Below are positions 1 through 8,219 of a DNA stretch of 23,132 nucleotides, one piece after another; the stretch's first letter is position 1, and each line of letters opens with the position of its first letter. The notes below the pieces were generated by a model. It was not told the DNA's origin. It did not search any database and was given only the letters and a program-made list of their open reading frames with translations. The position numbers were made by a program, and so were the translations under genes. This stretch comes from CAYSVN01 sp964434585 (lineage in GTDB: Bacteria; Patescibacteriota; Gracilibacteria; Peribacterales; Peribacteraceae): positions 1-23,132 of the forward strand of contig CAYSVN010000015.1 in the NCBI GenBank assembly GCA_964434585.1, written 5' to 3'.

Positions 1-186
1 TTTACGCCACCAAACACTACAAACTATCTTGATTTTCAGATTCAATTTACTAGCGACTACACTGCGTTTGATTATATTTCTACGACGGGGGCTGTGGTTA
101 CTGGAGATTATTTCCCCCGCAACGAGTCCAATACATCCCAAGATGTCCTTGGTAATCCTCTGCAGTATTCTGGACCCTCTTCTTAA
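1..186 (+). CDS. C-terminal fragment of a LamG/pilin-type surface protein (cut by window edge)
   Basis: The reading frame that begins at base 1 is open to a TAA at 184-186 and encodes 61 residues. Its last 25 residues (YFPRNES...QDVLG...LQYSGPSS) match the C-terminal tails of the two complete genes that follow on the same strand (YIPRDES...KDVLG... or KDVTG...). This is therefore the end of a third paralogue, whose N-terminus lies outside the window. By analogy it would be an exported, pilin-signal LamG protein, but no LamG or signal region is visible here. The residues before the tail (FQIQFTSDYTAFDYIST) look like beta-strand sequence. The next gene starts 69 bases downstream behind its own extended -10 box, so the genes may be separately transcribed. 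Confidence 0.8.
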   Translation, partial: FTPPNTTNYLDFQIQFTSDYTAFDYISTTGAVVTGDYFPRNESNTSQDVLGNPLQYSGPSS

Positions 187-222
187 GTCTGGTTATTATT
201 AGTGGTGAGCAAAGTCGAACTA

Positions 223-231
223 TGCTATAAT
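223..231 (+). promoter_or_regulatory. Extended -10 promoter of the first complete pilin/LamG gene
   Basis: TGC followed by a perfect TATAAT (226-231) matches the extended -10 consensus TGnTATAAT. It lies between the tail of the upstream paralogue and the ATG at 255. The predicted start is near 238, which leaves a 5' leader of about 17 nt without a Shine-Dalgarno sequence. No good -35 box is seen, as is usual for extended -10 promoters. Confidence 0.6.
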
Positions 232-254
232 AATATGATATATCTGCGCAATTC

Positions 255-1958
255 ATGTCTATTATTAAACAGCATAGGCCTGCCTGCCTGTCGGACAGAC
301 AGGCATTTACATTAGTGGAATTACTAATGGCTGTTGCTATTATTGCCGTGCTATCTGCAGGTGTTATTGCAACGGTTAAACCTGGCCAATTACTTAATAA
401 GGCTGATGATGTTGCAGATGAACATAACATTGAACAATTAGAACAAGCATTACAGCAATATGTAATTAAGAATTTTACCTTCCCAGCTGGTATTTCTAAT
501 ACTCCGGCTACTATTTGCAGTCATGGATTTAATGGAAATTGCGTATCTTTACACCAAGAAATCGCTCATGGAAATGATAGTAAGAAATCATTTATTAGTG
601 AAATTCCACAGTCAAAGAATGCTACGGTCCCTAGTAGTGGATACGAAGTTTCTGTTGTTAATGGCTTTATTAACGTTGGCTTAGTGGGCAGCACTGCTAT
701 TGCACGTGGAACAGAACCTTATAGAGCCTACCAGTTTGATGGCAATAATGACAAAGTAACCACACCAGTAACGATACCGACAGGGCAAGCCTTTACTTGG
801 TCTACCTGGGTGCGCCCAAGTGTTATTAAAACAAGCCGATTAATTGGGCAATACACTGCTGGTGCTGCTGGCCGCAGCATACTTTCGCAAATTAATGATG
901 CAGAGTACCGATGGTATATGAATGGCGTTGGTACTATTAACAGTACGCTAGAAACACCAAATGATGGCGTGTTCGTACACTTAGCGGCAATGTATGAGCC
1001 GGGTAATGGTATGTCTCTTTACGTTAATGGTAGCCTAGATACTAATGTTCCTGGAACAACATCTATTCAACAAACCCCTATTGTATTTGGTGCAGAAGGA
1101 TCTGGAACCTCTTACCAATATAATGGCCTAATGTTTGATACCCGTATTTATAATGAGGCACTAACAAGTGATGAAGTTCAATACTTAGCATCTTACGGTG
1201 AAGATGGCACCAACCCTGGCATCAGTAACCTACTTGCACATTATAAAACAGATGACACACACCCAACTATAGCGTACGACAGCTCTGGTAATGCAAACCA
1301 CGGTGCTAAATCATTTATTACCGCAGCGACGTTCCACGCAGAAGATGATGACATTCCCTACAGTTTCCAAAATGAAGCAGGGTTTAGTAAAAATATTGTA
1401 AAGACAAGTTCTTCCATAAATTGGGATGCTGGCTTTACTGCTAGTAACACTATTGCTTTATCGGACGATGCAGAAATTAGGTTAGGCGTTTATGACATTG
1501 GTGACAGTACAGAGGTACAGATGATTGGCTTTGATAACAGTAACCCCAATGCAAACTTTAATACTATGGATTATGCCATTTACCACACCACTAATTCCGG
1601 AAATAATGACTATCGAGTATATGAAAATGGATCGAGTAGAATTATACTTCCTGTTACACCAGAGGTGGGTGATGTTATGGCCGTACGTAAAGAGGGTTCT
1701 ATTATTAATTACTTAATTAATGGAACGGTTTATTACACGTCTACTGTAGATGTGCCTGGTGATTTAGTAATTGATAATAGTATTTACAGACCACAGAGTA
1801 CTATGCGAGACTTAACATTTTATAAAAATGGAGAGATAGAAACGATTGATATTACGTCGACCACTAGCGTTGTTGAATCTTATATTCCGCGTGATGAAAG
1901 CGATACCACTAAAGACGTAACTGGTAACAATTTACAATTTTCTGGCTCTGCCTTATAA
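255..1958 (+). CDS. Type IV prepilin-signal protein with one LamG-like domain
   Basis: This is a 567-residue predicted surface protein. Residues 18-36 (FTLVELLMAVAIIAVLSAG) are a class III prepilin signal and hydrophobic helix: cleavage by prepilin peptidase would fall between Ala17 and Phe18, and Glu22 is the conserved Glu at +5. A pilin-like globular region follows (residues 40-145) with two cysteines (88 and 96) that could form a disulfide. Residues 156-320 are a LamG/concanavalin-A-like jellyroll (YRAYQFDGNNDKV..., DTRIYNEALTSDEV). An AYDSSGN-NHG module comes next, then a beta-rich stretch, then the tail YIPRDES...KDVTG (543-567) shared with its neighbours. The leader is long (17 residues) because a palindrome is inserted at 285-305. 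The stop overlaps the next start (TAATG), which indicates translational coupling. The family suggests adhesion or carbohydrate binding; the ligand is unknown. Confidence 0.85.
   Translation: MSIIKQHRPACLSDRQAFTLVELLMAVAIIAVLSAGVIATVKPGQLLNKADDVADEHNIEQLEQALQQYVIKNFTFPAGISNTPATICSHGFNGNCVSLHQEIAHGNDSKKSFISEIPQSKNATVPSSGYEVSVVNGFINVGLVGSTAIARGTEPYRAYQFDGNNDKVTTPVTIPTGQAFTWSTWVRPSVIKTSRLIGQYTAGAAGRSILSQINDAEYRWYMNGVGTINSTLETPNDGVFVHLAAMYEPGNGMSLYVNGSLDTNVPGTTSIQQTPIVFGAEGSGTSYQYNGLMFDTRIYNEALTSDEVQYLASYGEDGTNPGISNLLAHYKTDDTHPTIAYDSSGNANHGAKSFITAATFHAEDDDIPYSFQNEAGFSKNIVKTSSSINWDAGFTASNTIALSDDAEIRLGVYDIGDSTEVQMIGFDNSNPNANFNTMDYAIYHTTNSGNNDYRVYENGSSRIILPVTPEVGDVMAVRKEGSIINYLINGTVYYTSTVDVPGDLVIDNSIYRPQSTMRDLTFYKNGEIETIDITSTTSVVESYIPRDESDTTKDVTGNNLQFSGSAL
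285..305 (+). repeat. Perfect 21-nt palindrome inserted in the prepilin leader coding sequence
   Basis: The arms TGCCTGTC (285-292) and GACAGGCA (298-305) are exact reverse complements around the 5-nt loop GGACA. The element is read in frame as C-L-S-D-R-Q-A, directly before the prepilin cleavage site. The paralogous gene at 1958 lacks it and has the usual K-P-G before FTLIE. It looks like a short mobile palindromic (REP/MITE-like) unit tolerated in a leader peptide that is cut off. No second copy was found in this window. Confidence 0.75.
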
Positions 1959-4900
1959 TGTTTAACACTTCTAACAAACAAAAACCGGGTTTTACCCTTA
2001 TAGAATTACTACTTGCTGTTGCAATTATTGCTGTTTTATCGGTTTTGGTTTTTGTTGCATTAAAGCCAGCGCAAATTCTTGAAGACGCAAAAAATACTGG
2101 TGATGATTTAAAAATGCAAATGCTACAAGGTGCCTTGCGCCAGTACTATTTTAAATATGACCAGTACCCGCCAGGTCTTTCGGAGACACCAGTAACTATT
2201 TGTAGTCCTGGTACGGTAGGGCTTTGTTTGCCATTAGATGATGAGCTTGCCAACGTTATAGATGACAGCAAATATTTTTTACCTCAAATTCCACAGTCTC
2301 CACTGTTTCAATCCCCTGATAGTGGGTTTGAAGTTTCGCTTGATGGAAACCTGGTAAAAGTAGCCTACAAAGGAGCTACTGTTGCGAACCAATGTACTGT
2401 TAATGTTTCTAGGGCTTACAATTTTGATGGAAGTAATGATTATATTGCAGTACCTAATATAACAACGGCAAATTTAGAAAACTTTACAATTACCACCTGG
2501 ATGAAAAGTGATGATAATAATAGAGGTGTCCTTTTTGGTAACTATAGTTCTAGTCCTAACTTTAACTTTGAATTACACACTAGTGGTCGCATTCGTGCCT
2601 ACTGGAGAAGTGGCCAGGTTGATTTTTTCTCTCCAAATAATATGTGGACAGCAGGTGCCTGGCATCATGTTACGTTAGTAAGAGATAAAAATTTAGATGA
2701 ATTTAGAATCTACGTCGATGGTAATCTTGAGGCAACATCAAGTAGTGCAGGTAGCGATATTTCTGGTGTTAATGCTGCTAGCTTTAAAATTGGTAAAGAC
2801 TCAAGAGATGGTTTAACCGCATTCGATGGTAAAATGTTTGATACCAGATTTTATAATAAGGTATTAAGTGCAAGTGAAGTTTCCAATGTTTACACGTTTG
2901 GAGCCACTGGCAATTACCCTGGTGTTGGTAATTTGGTTGCTCAATATAAAATGAATGATGTTGATAACGCTGTAGCTTACGATAGCTCTGGAAATGGCAA
3001 CCATGGTACTAAAGCAGGTATTACTCCTAACACATTTCATTACGCTGGTAACGATGTTCCATTTAATACACTAAGGGCAAATGGATTTAGCGATTATTCG
3101 ATAGTTAGTAATGATTCGCAACAACTTATTCCAGCCTCAGCATTTGCCGGTAAAGACAGTAGTACACTTTCTTTTGATATTACAACAACTGATCGCCAGT
3201 TTGTATTATTTACTAGCAATTCTAGCAGTCCCTACTTGCTTGTTTCTGACGATGGGGGCACAAGTACTGTTCATGATAACACAACCGACTTTGAAAAAAT
3301 TACGATTGATGGCGTAGAATTTGCTGGTACGCGTGACGGCCTAGACGCCCGTTTAGCAGATGGTGAAACACATAGTGTTACCGTAGAAGGTATCGACTTT
3401 ACCCAGCATAGCCGCTGGGCAACCCATGGCTTATATGCCGGTGGTTATGCAAGTTCGAGTTGGTACTTTACTGGGCGTATAGAAAATGTAGAACTTGATG
3501 GCGTAGCGTATGCTAATTACATTCCACGTGATGAGAGCGACATTGCAAAAGATGTTCTTGGAGCAGATCTTGAATGTGTTGGTACAGGCGAAGTGCAAGA
3601 AGAAACTTACATTGCAGAGGTTTCGCTTGTTGCAACAACCGCCAGCGCTGCCGAACCTTCTACCAATGGTCTGTTTACCGTTTCGCTTGATTCACCCAAT
3701 ACTTCTGGGGTGCCAATCGTTGTAAACTATACCATTGCTGGTAATGCTGGTAATGGAACAGACTATAACACTATTAATAGCTATGTTCTTATTCCAAACA
3801 ATGTAGATAATGTTACAATACCTGTTAACGTTATTAATGACTCCGCTGTAGAAGGCGTCGAAACAGTAACGCTAACGTTAACTGATACTAGTAATTCAAA
3901 TATTACTATTGATCCTATTATTAATACTGCCAGTGTCACCATTACCAGTGAGGACACCGTATTTGGTGCAATGGCTTCTGTTTCAGCAACGACAGCCACT
4001 GCTAGTGAGCCATCGACCAATGGCGTGTTTACTATTGCTTTAGATGGTATTAATACCAGTGGCTCCCCTATTACTGTTAACTATAATGTAACAGGGTCGG
4101 CTACAAGTGGTACGGACTACACCAGTATTGGAACCTCGGCCATTATTCCAACGGGCCAAAGTAGTGTTCCTGTTAATGTAGCAGTACTAGAAGACAACCT
4201 GTTAGAAGGCTCTGAAAATGTTACCATTACCATTACTGGGACAAGTAATCCATCTGTTACTATTGGTGGTGCTAATACCAGTACTGTTACTATAGAAGAT
4301 GATGATGTTGCGTTGATTGCTATTGATACACCAGATCCTATGGCAGCAGAACCAGATGATAACGGTCAGTTTAGCTTTACGCTAAGCAAGGTTAATAATA
4401 CCGGTGTACCAATTGTTGTTACCTACGCTATTTCTGGAAGTGCAAGTAATGGTTCAGACTTTGATGCCATTGGCACAACTATTAGCATCCTAGATGGAGA
4501 GAGCTCTAAAACCTTAGATATTGATGTCATGGATGACTCTGATGATGAAGAAGGGCCTGAAGAAGTTACCCTAACATTAAATGGTACGAATAATAGCTCG
4601 GTTACCGTAGACACCAATAGCGCTAACGATACTGTTAACCTTATGGATAACGATGCAAATGCATCAACCTATGTAGCGAATATGGATGGTGATGATGACT
4701 TTATTGATGCCAATGCTATTGTTGCGGACTTAGTAGGCAAGAGTGGCTACACGGTTTCTGGAAGATTTAAAACTAATACAACCAGCTTAAGTGCTTTATG
4801 GGGGCATAACACAAGTGGAGGTAGTAACCAGGCTGTTTTAATGCTTAATGGTAATAGTAATGTTGGCGACTTACGTCTTTATGTTGTTAATGGTTATTAT

Positions 4901-7309
4901 CTAACTATTAATGGTAGCTATAACAATAATGAGTGGCATGACTTTAGCTTTACCGTTAACAGTGGTGGCAATAGTTCTTTAACAGTTAATGGCTCAACAG
5001 TTACTGGTAATATTCCTAACTTTACTATTAATTCTACAGACCAAATTAATATTGGTATGGAGCTAGATGGTGGCCCTAGCCAAAGCGATTTCTATAAAGG
5101 TCTCCTTGGTAGGTACACTGTTATTGATAACAGCTCTACCATTGCCAATTTGCTTATTGATGAAGGCACGGGAACTGCAATTGCTGACTCTTCTGGCAAT
5201 AGCAATAACGCAACTGCAAATAATATTACAGAATCAACATTCTGGGTAGACGAAGATTATGAGCCATCTTACCTTGCTAACTTTGCTGGTGATAATGACT
5301 ACATTGATACCGGGGTTGATAGTAATATTTCTGCTCTTAGCGGTAACAGAACTTACTTTGCAAGTATTCAACCCGATGATGTTAGTGATGATAGCGCGGT
5401 AGCTTACCGCCTTATTACACAATCTAACAATAGTTCTACACGGCTTTCGCTTGGAATTAATGACTCTAAGCCAGCATTCTACTACCGTGATAACTCTGGA
5501 AACACTGTTGAAGGAAACACCACACTGGTTGCAGGGCAAGATTACACGTTGGCATTAGTGTACGACGACACTAATAACAATATTAAACTGTACGTTAATG
5601 GTGTGCTGGATACAACAGAAACAGGTGTTGGCACGCTTTCTTCAACAAATAGTGCACATATTCGCCTTGGTGTTCAAAATAATTCTACAAACCGTGCGTA
5701 CGATGGTCTTATGTACAGTGCCCAAACATTCTCTAGCGCTCTTACTGCTGCCGAAGTACTCGAGGTGCATAACGGCACTTCTACTAAGCCACGTGTTTTC
5801 CATTATGAGCTGGACGAAGGGGCTGGTACTACCATTAATGATTCTTCTGGTAATAACAGGAATGGTACTGCGCAAAATATTGTAGAATCTAGCTTCTGGG
5901 AACTTGCGCCCGTGCCACCACCGGTTGTTTTACGTGATCCAGAGCCTAAGCGTGCCTATGCATTTGATAATTCAAATGATTATATAGATGTAGATCCAGG
6001 CATTATAAACTTAATAGAAAATAATACCGAAGGTACAATTTCTACCTGGGTTTACAATGCCGGCTCGGGGTGGGATGGTCTTATTACTGCTAGCTCTTTT
6101 ACAGAATGGGATAGCCACCTAAGACTACAAAAAAATACAGATCATAGGCTGCGTTTTGCAGTCGAAGAAAATAATGTAATATTGCTAGGAGCAACTACTA
6201 CAAATACACTTCCACTTAACACCTGGACTCATGTAGCTGTTACCATGGATGGCACCGGTACAAAAGTCTACCTTAATGGAGTTTTGGAAACCCTCACCTT
6301 TAGCCAGGGTAGTCAGTCATCTCAGGAATGGTTTAATGCAGTTGGAGGTTTAGACAAATTTGTAATAGGTGCACATGCTAAGAATAATACACATTCTTTA
6401 CACTGGAATGGAAAAATATTTGATACACGAATTTATGATAAAGCTTTAACATCTAGTGAAGTTACCAATGTTTACACTTTTGGAACTTCTGGAACAAACC
6501 CAACTACCACTAATTTAGTAGCTCAATATAAAATGGATGATACTGGTACACTTGCTTACGATAGCTCTGGAAATGATAATCACGGTACAAAAGAAGGTAT
6601 TAATGCTAGCGCGTTCCACTACGAAGGAAGTGATGTGCCGTACAGTTGGCAGAATGCAGTTGGGTTTAGTAACGATGGAGCCTGGGTATTTGGTAATGAG
6701 AATGGTGATGATAGCTGGTGGGGAGACTTTGGACCAGATTCAACTATTACCTTTGACCCGAGTAAACGTTACAGAATTATTTATGAAGATGTGCAAGCTT
6801 CTGGTGCTGGTGATTTAATTTATGGAGGATGGATGGGTTACGCTGCTAATGGAACTACAAGGGTTAACTATGCTGGAAGTAACTCATATAGTAGCCAACA
6901 TTACCATGCAATACGTGGTAGTAACCCGCTTACAAAAACAACCTATACTGGTTACACACTGGGGCAAAGTACTCCAGGCAATAACAACCTGGGAACACTA
7001 GCCAATCCAAGGCCTATGCATAGTAATGTAGCATTTATTCGTCCATTCTTACTTGTTAATCATAACGATAGAGCTGGCCGAGCTACCATTGGTAAGGTAA
7101 TAATTGATGTTGTTGATGCTAGTGATAATGTTCTTGAGAACATTGCTACTTATACCCCTGGAGTAGATACTATTACTTGGACTAAAGGAACTGGTGGACT
7201 AAGCACTGGTGATATTGAAACAATGGTAGACTATATTCCACGTGATGAAAGCAATACCACTAAAGATGTTCTAGGGGACGACTTAGAATTCTCTGGTCCT
7301 TCATCATAA
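1958..7309 (+). CDS. Giant prepilin-signal adhesin: four LamG-like and three Calx-beta-like domains
   Basis: This 1783-residue mosaic surface protein starts with a canonical prepilin signal: cleavage at Gly11/Phe12, +5 Glu16, hydrophobic helix to about residue 35. The pilin-like region has Cys82 and Cys90. Domains follow in order: LamG-like 1 (about 152-305), an AYDSSGN-NHGTK module, an internal copy of the tail motif (521-545), three Calx-beta-like repeats (about 553-665, 672-783, 785-900; each with AEP or SEP near the start and acidic endings such as EDDD), LamG-like 2 (about 903-1095), 3 (about 1104-1310) and 4 (about 1331-1530), a beta-rich segment, and the C-terminal tail YIPRDES...KDVLG (1759-1783). 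LamG folds often bind glycans or proteins, and Calx-beta domains often bind calcium, so an adhesin exposed on or tethered by a pilus-like assembly is likely. Translation is coupled to the upstream gene through TAATG. Confidence 0.85.
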   Translation: MFNTSNKQKPGFTLIELLLAVAIIAVLSVLVFVALKPAQILEDAKNTGDDLKMQMLQGALRQYYFKYDQYPPGLSETPVTICSPGTVGLCLPLDDELANVIDDSKYFLPQIPQSPLFQSPDSGFEVSLDGNLVKVAYKGATVANQCTVNVSRAYNFDGSNDYIAVPNITTANLENFTITTWMKSDDNNRGVLFGNYSSSPNFNFELHTSGRIRAYWRSGQVDFFSPNNMWTAGAWHHVTLVRDKNLDEFRIYVDGNLEATSSSAGSDISGVNAASFKIGKDSRDGLTAFDGKMFDTRFYNKVLSASEVSNVYTFGATGNYPGVGNLVAQYKMNDVDNAVAYDSSGNGNHGTKAGITPNTFHYAGNDVPFNTLRANGFSDYSIVSNDSQQLIPASAFAGKDSSTLSFDITTTDRQFVLFTSNSSSPYLLVSDDGGTSTVHDNTTDFEKITIDGVEFAGTRDGLDARLADGETHSVTVEGIDFTQHSRWATHGLYAGGYASSSWYFTGRIENVELDGVAYANYIPRDESDIAKDVLGADLECVGTGEVQEETYIAEVSLVATTASAAEPSTNGLFTVSLDSPNTSGVPIVVNYTIAGNAGNGTDYNTINSYVLIPNNVDNVTIPVNVINDSAVEGVETVTLTLTDTSNSNITIDPIINTASVTITSEDTVFGAMASVSATTATASEPSTNGVFTIALDGINTSGSPITVNYNVTGSATSGTDYTSIGTSAIIPTGQSSVPVNVAVLEDNLLEGSENVTITITGTSNPSVTIGGANTSTVTIEDDDVALIAIDTPDPMAAEPDDNGQFSFTLSKVNNTGVPIVVTYAISGSASNGSDFDAIGTTISILDGESSKTLDIDVMDDSDDEEGPEEVTLTLNGTNNSSVTVDTNSANDTVNLMDNDANASTYVANMDGDDDFIDANAIVADLVGKSGYTVSGRFKTNTTSLSALWGHNTSGGSNQAVLMLNGNSNVGDLRLYVVNGYYLTINGSYNNNEWHDFSFTVNSGGNSSLTVNGSTVTGNIPNFTINSTDQINIGMELDGGPSQSDFYKGLLGRYTVIDNSSTIANLLIDEGTGTAIADSSGNSNNATANNITESTFWVDEDYEPSYLANFAGDNDYIDTGVDSNISALSGNRTYFASIQPDDVSDDSAVAYRLITQSNNSSTRLSLGINDSKPAFYYRDNSGNTVEGNTTLVAGQDYTLALVYDDTNNNIKLYVNGVLDTTETGVGTLSSTNSAHIRLGVQNNSTNRAYDGLMYSAQTFSSALTAAEVLEVHNGTSTKPRVFHYELDEGAGTTINDSSGNNRNGTAQNIVESSFWELAPVPPPVVLRDPEPKRAYAFDNSNDYIDVDPGIINLIENNTEGTISTWVYNAGSGWDGLITASSFTEWDSHLRLQKNTDHRLRFAVEENNVILLGATTTNTLPLNTWTHVAVTMDGTGTKVYLNGVLETLTFSQGSQSSQEWFNAVGGLDKFVIGAHAKNNTHSLHWNGKIFDTRIYDKALTSSEVTNVYTFGTSGTNPTTTNLVAQYKMDDTGTLAYDSSGNDNHGTKEGINASAFHYEGSDVPYSWQNAVGFSNDGAWVFGNENGDDSWWGDFGPDSTITFDPSKRYRIIYEDVQASGAGDLIYGGWMGYAANGTTRVNYAGSNSYSSQHYHAIRGSNPLTKTTYTGYTLGQSTPGNNNLGTLANPRPMHSNVAFIRPFLLVNHNDRAGRATIGKVIIDVVDASDNVLENIATYTPGVDTITWTKGTGGLSTGDIETMVDYIPRDESNTTKDVLGDDLEFSGPSS

Positions 7310-7319
7310 AAAAGCAATA

Positions 7320-7356
7320 AAAAAACCGAGCTTTTATATAAGTAGCTCGGTTTTTT
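7320..7356. terminator. Bidirectional rho-independent terminator
   Basis: A 13-bp stem joins 7320-7332 (AAAAAACCGAGCT) to 7344-7356 (AGCTCGGTTTTTT) around an 11-nt loop. With A-runs on one side and T-runs on the other it works in both directions, and it sits between the convergent giant adhesin gene (+) and the DUF937 gene (-). It is the only strong terminator I see in the window. Confidence 0.88.
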
Positions 7357-7373
7357 ATAATATTTTTTGCTGC

Positions 7374-7958
7374 TTAAAACATGTTTTTAAATTTATTAAA
7401 TGCCATACCTGCTAGGTCATCCATGTAAGAACCATCATTATCGCGGTCTAACATTTTTTCGATGAATGACATTTCTTCGCCACCATTAGCTTTCATAGTT
7501 TCTGTTTGGCCAGTTAACATTGCTGTTAAACCACTTACGTCTAGACCTTCTTCTTTTTTTGCTTTACCCATAGCGCCCATTACAACAGGGGCAAGCATAG
7601 AAAGTAGCGAACTAGACTGGCTAGCTTCTGTACCAGTTAATTTTGCAAGACTGTCTTGCATGACATTTGTACGGTCACCAAAAATGTGGTCTACAATTTT
7701 AGAACCTTCTTCTTGTTTACTTGGTGCAAACATATCCGAAATATTATCGAAGATAGAGCCATCATGTTTATCAAGAGCTGTATTTAAAGATGCAGCACCT
7801 TCTGCAGTTGCAGTATTTTTTTGGAGCGCTCCAATTAGAGTAGGCAGCATTGCAGAAACAGCGCCAGATGTTTGGTCTTCTGAAAGACCAACTTTACTAG
7901 CAAGGTCAGACATTCCGCCTCCGGCTAGATTTTTTGTTACGAGTGATAAAATATCCAT
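7374..7958 (-). CDS. DUF937 family protein
   Basis: The 194-residue protein resembles the DUF937 family. The N-terminal half has the typical GMSDLASKVGLSEDQTSGAVSA helix pattern, then LPTLIGALQKN, then ALDKHDGSIFDNISD. The middle has KIVDHIFGDRTNVMQDSLAKLTG and the C-terminal part LLSMLAPVVMGAMGK. It is all-helical, soluble, and has no signal peptide or membrane segment. The C-terminal segment DRDNDGSYMDDLAG has an EF-hand or dockerin-like Asp-rich loop (DRDNDGS), which might bind calcium. The function of the family is unknown. It is convergent with the adhesin array and separated from it by a terminator, so it is its own unit. An extended -10 box lies 27 nt upstream, and no Shine-Dalgarno sequence is visible. 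Confidence 0.8.
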   Translation of the reverse strand: MDILSLVTKNLAGGGMSDLASKVGLSEDQTSGAVSAMLPTLIGALQKNTATAEGAASLNTALDKHDGSIFDNISDMFAPSKQEEGSKIVDHIFGDRTNVMQDSLAKLTGTEASQSSSLLSMLAPVVMGAMGKAKKEEGLDVSGLTAMLTGQTETMKANGGEEMSFIEKMLDRDNDGSYMDDLAGMAFNKFKNMF

Positions 7959-7985
7959 AATTTTTTGTGGGGAAATAACGGATTT

Positions 7986-7994
7986 AGTATAGCA
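7986..7994 (-). promoter_or_regulatory. Extended -10 promoter of the DUF937 gene
   Basis: On the minus strand TGC is followed by TATACT (7991-7986), an extended -10 box. The predicted transcript starts near 7979 and has a leader of about 20 nt before the ATG at 7958. Confidence 0.55.
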
Positions 7995-8054
7995 TAGAAA
8001 CGTTGCATATGCCGAAAGGATTATAGAAATGATAAAAGTTTAGAAGTTTGGAGG

Positions 8055-8177
8055 TAGAAAATAGTGTCATCCTGAGTGAAAATTTGTCGCCCTTCGGTAC
8101 ATTTTTATTTCTTTGCTACGCAAAGATCATAAAAACACTCAGGATGACAAATTTTTGTACCGAAGGACTATTTTCTA
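8055..8177. repeat. Composite inverted-repeat element with interleaved (A-B-A'-B') arms
   Basis: Four pairs of exact complementary arms occur between the divergent DUF937 and glyS genes. Outer pair: TAGAAAATAGT (8055-8065) with ACTATTTTCTA (8167-8177). Pair A: TGTCATCCTGAGTG (8065-8078) with CACTCAGGATGACA (8136-8149). Pair B: CCTTCGGTAC (8091-8100) with GTACCGAAGG (8157-8166). Inner hairpin: TTTTTAT (8102-8108) with ATAAAAA (8129-8135), and CTTTGC (8111-8116) with GCAAAG (8120-8125). Pairs A and B interleave, so as RNA both can form only as a pseudoknot. It ends about 30 nt upstream of the glyS -10 box, so it is probably a DNA repeat element rather than a glyS leader. Confidence 0.8.
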
Positions 8178-8207
8178 TCATCTATTTTCTAAGTAGTACA
8201 TACACTC

Positions 8208-8213
8208 TATACT
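8208..8213 (+). promoter_or_regulatory. -10 box of glyS, leaderless configuration
   Basis: TATACT ends 6 nt before the ATG at 8220, so transcription should begin on the start codon itself. No Shine-Dalgarno sequence exists in the intervening AACTCC. Confidence 0.55.
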
Positions 8214-8219
8214 AACTCC

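Noticed and set aside
202..218. TGAGCAAAGTCGAACT as a remnant of the dispersed TCATCCTGAG-type repeat
   Set aside because: Only a partial, one-sided similarity; there is no matching inverted arm, so it could be chance.
7462..7992. Long open frame on the plus strand opposite the DUF937 gene
   Set aside because: It is a shadow of the DUF937 coding sequence on the other strand; the translation has no recognisable domain and no promoter.
8055..8207. T-box or other glycine-sensing leader for glyS
   Set aside because: The glyS -10 box at 8208-8213 lies downstream of the structured element, so the element is not part of the predicted mRNA. No T-box sequence motif or terminator/antiterminator pair is present.
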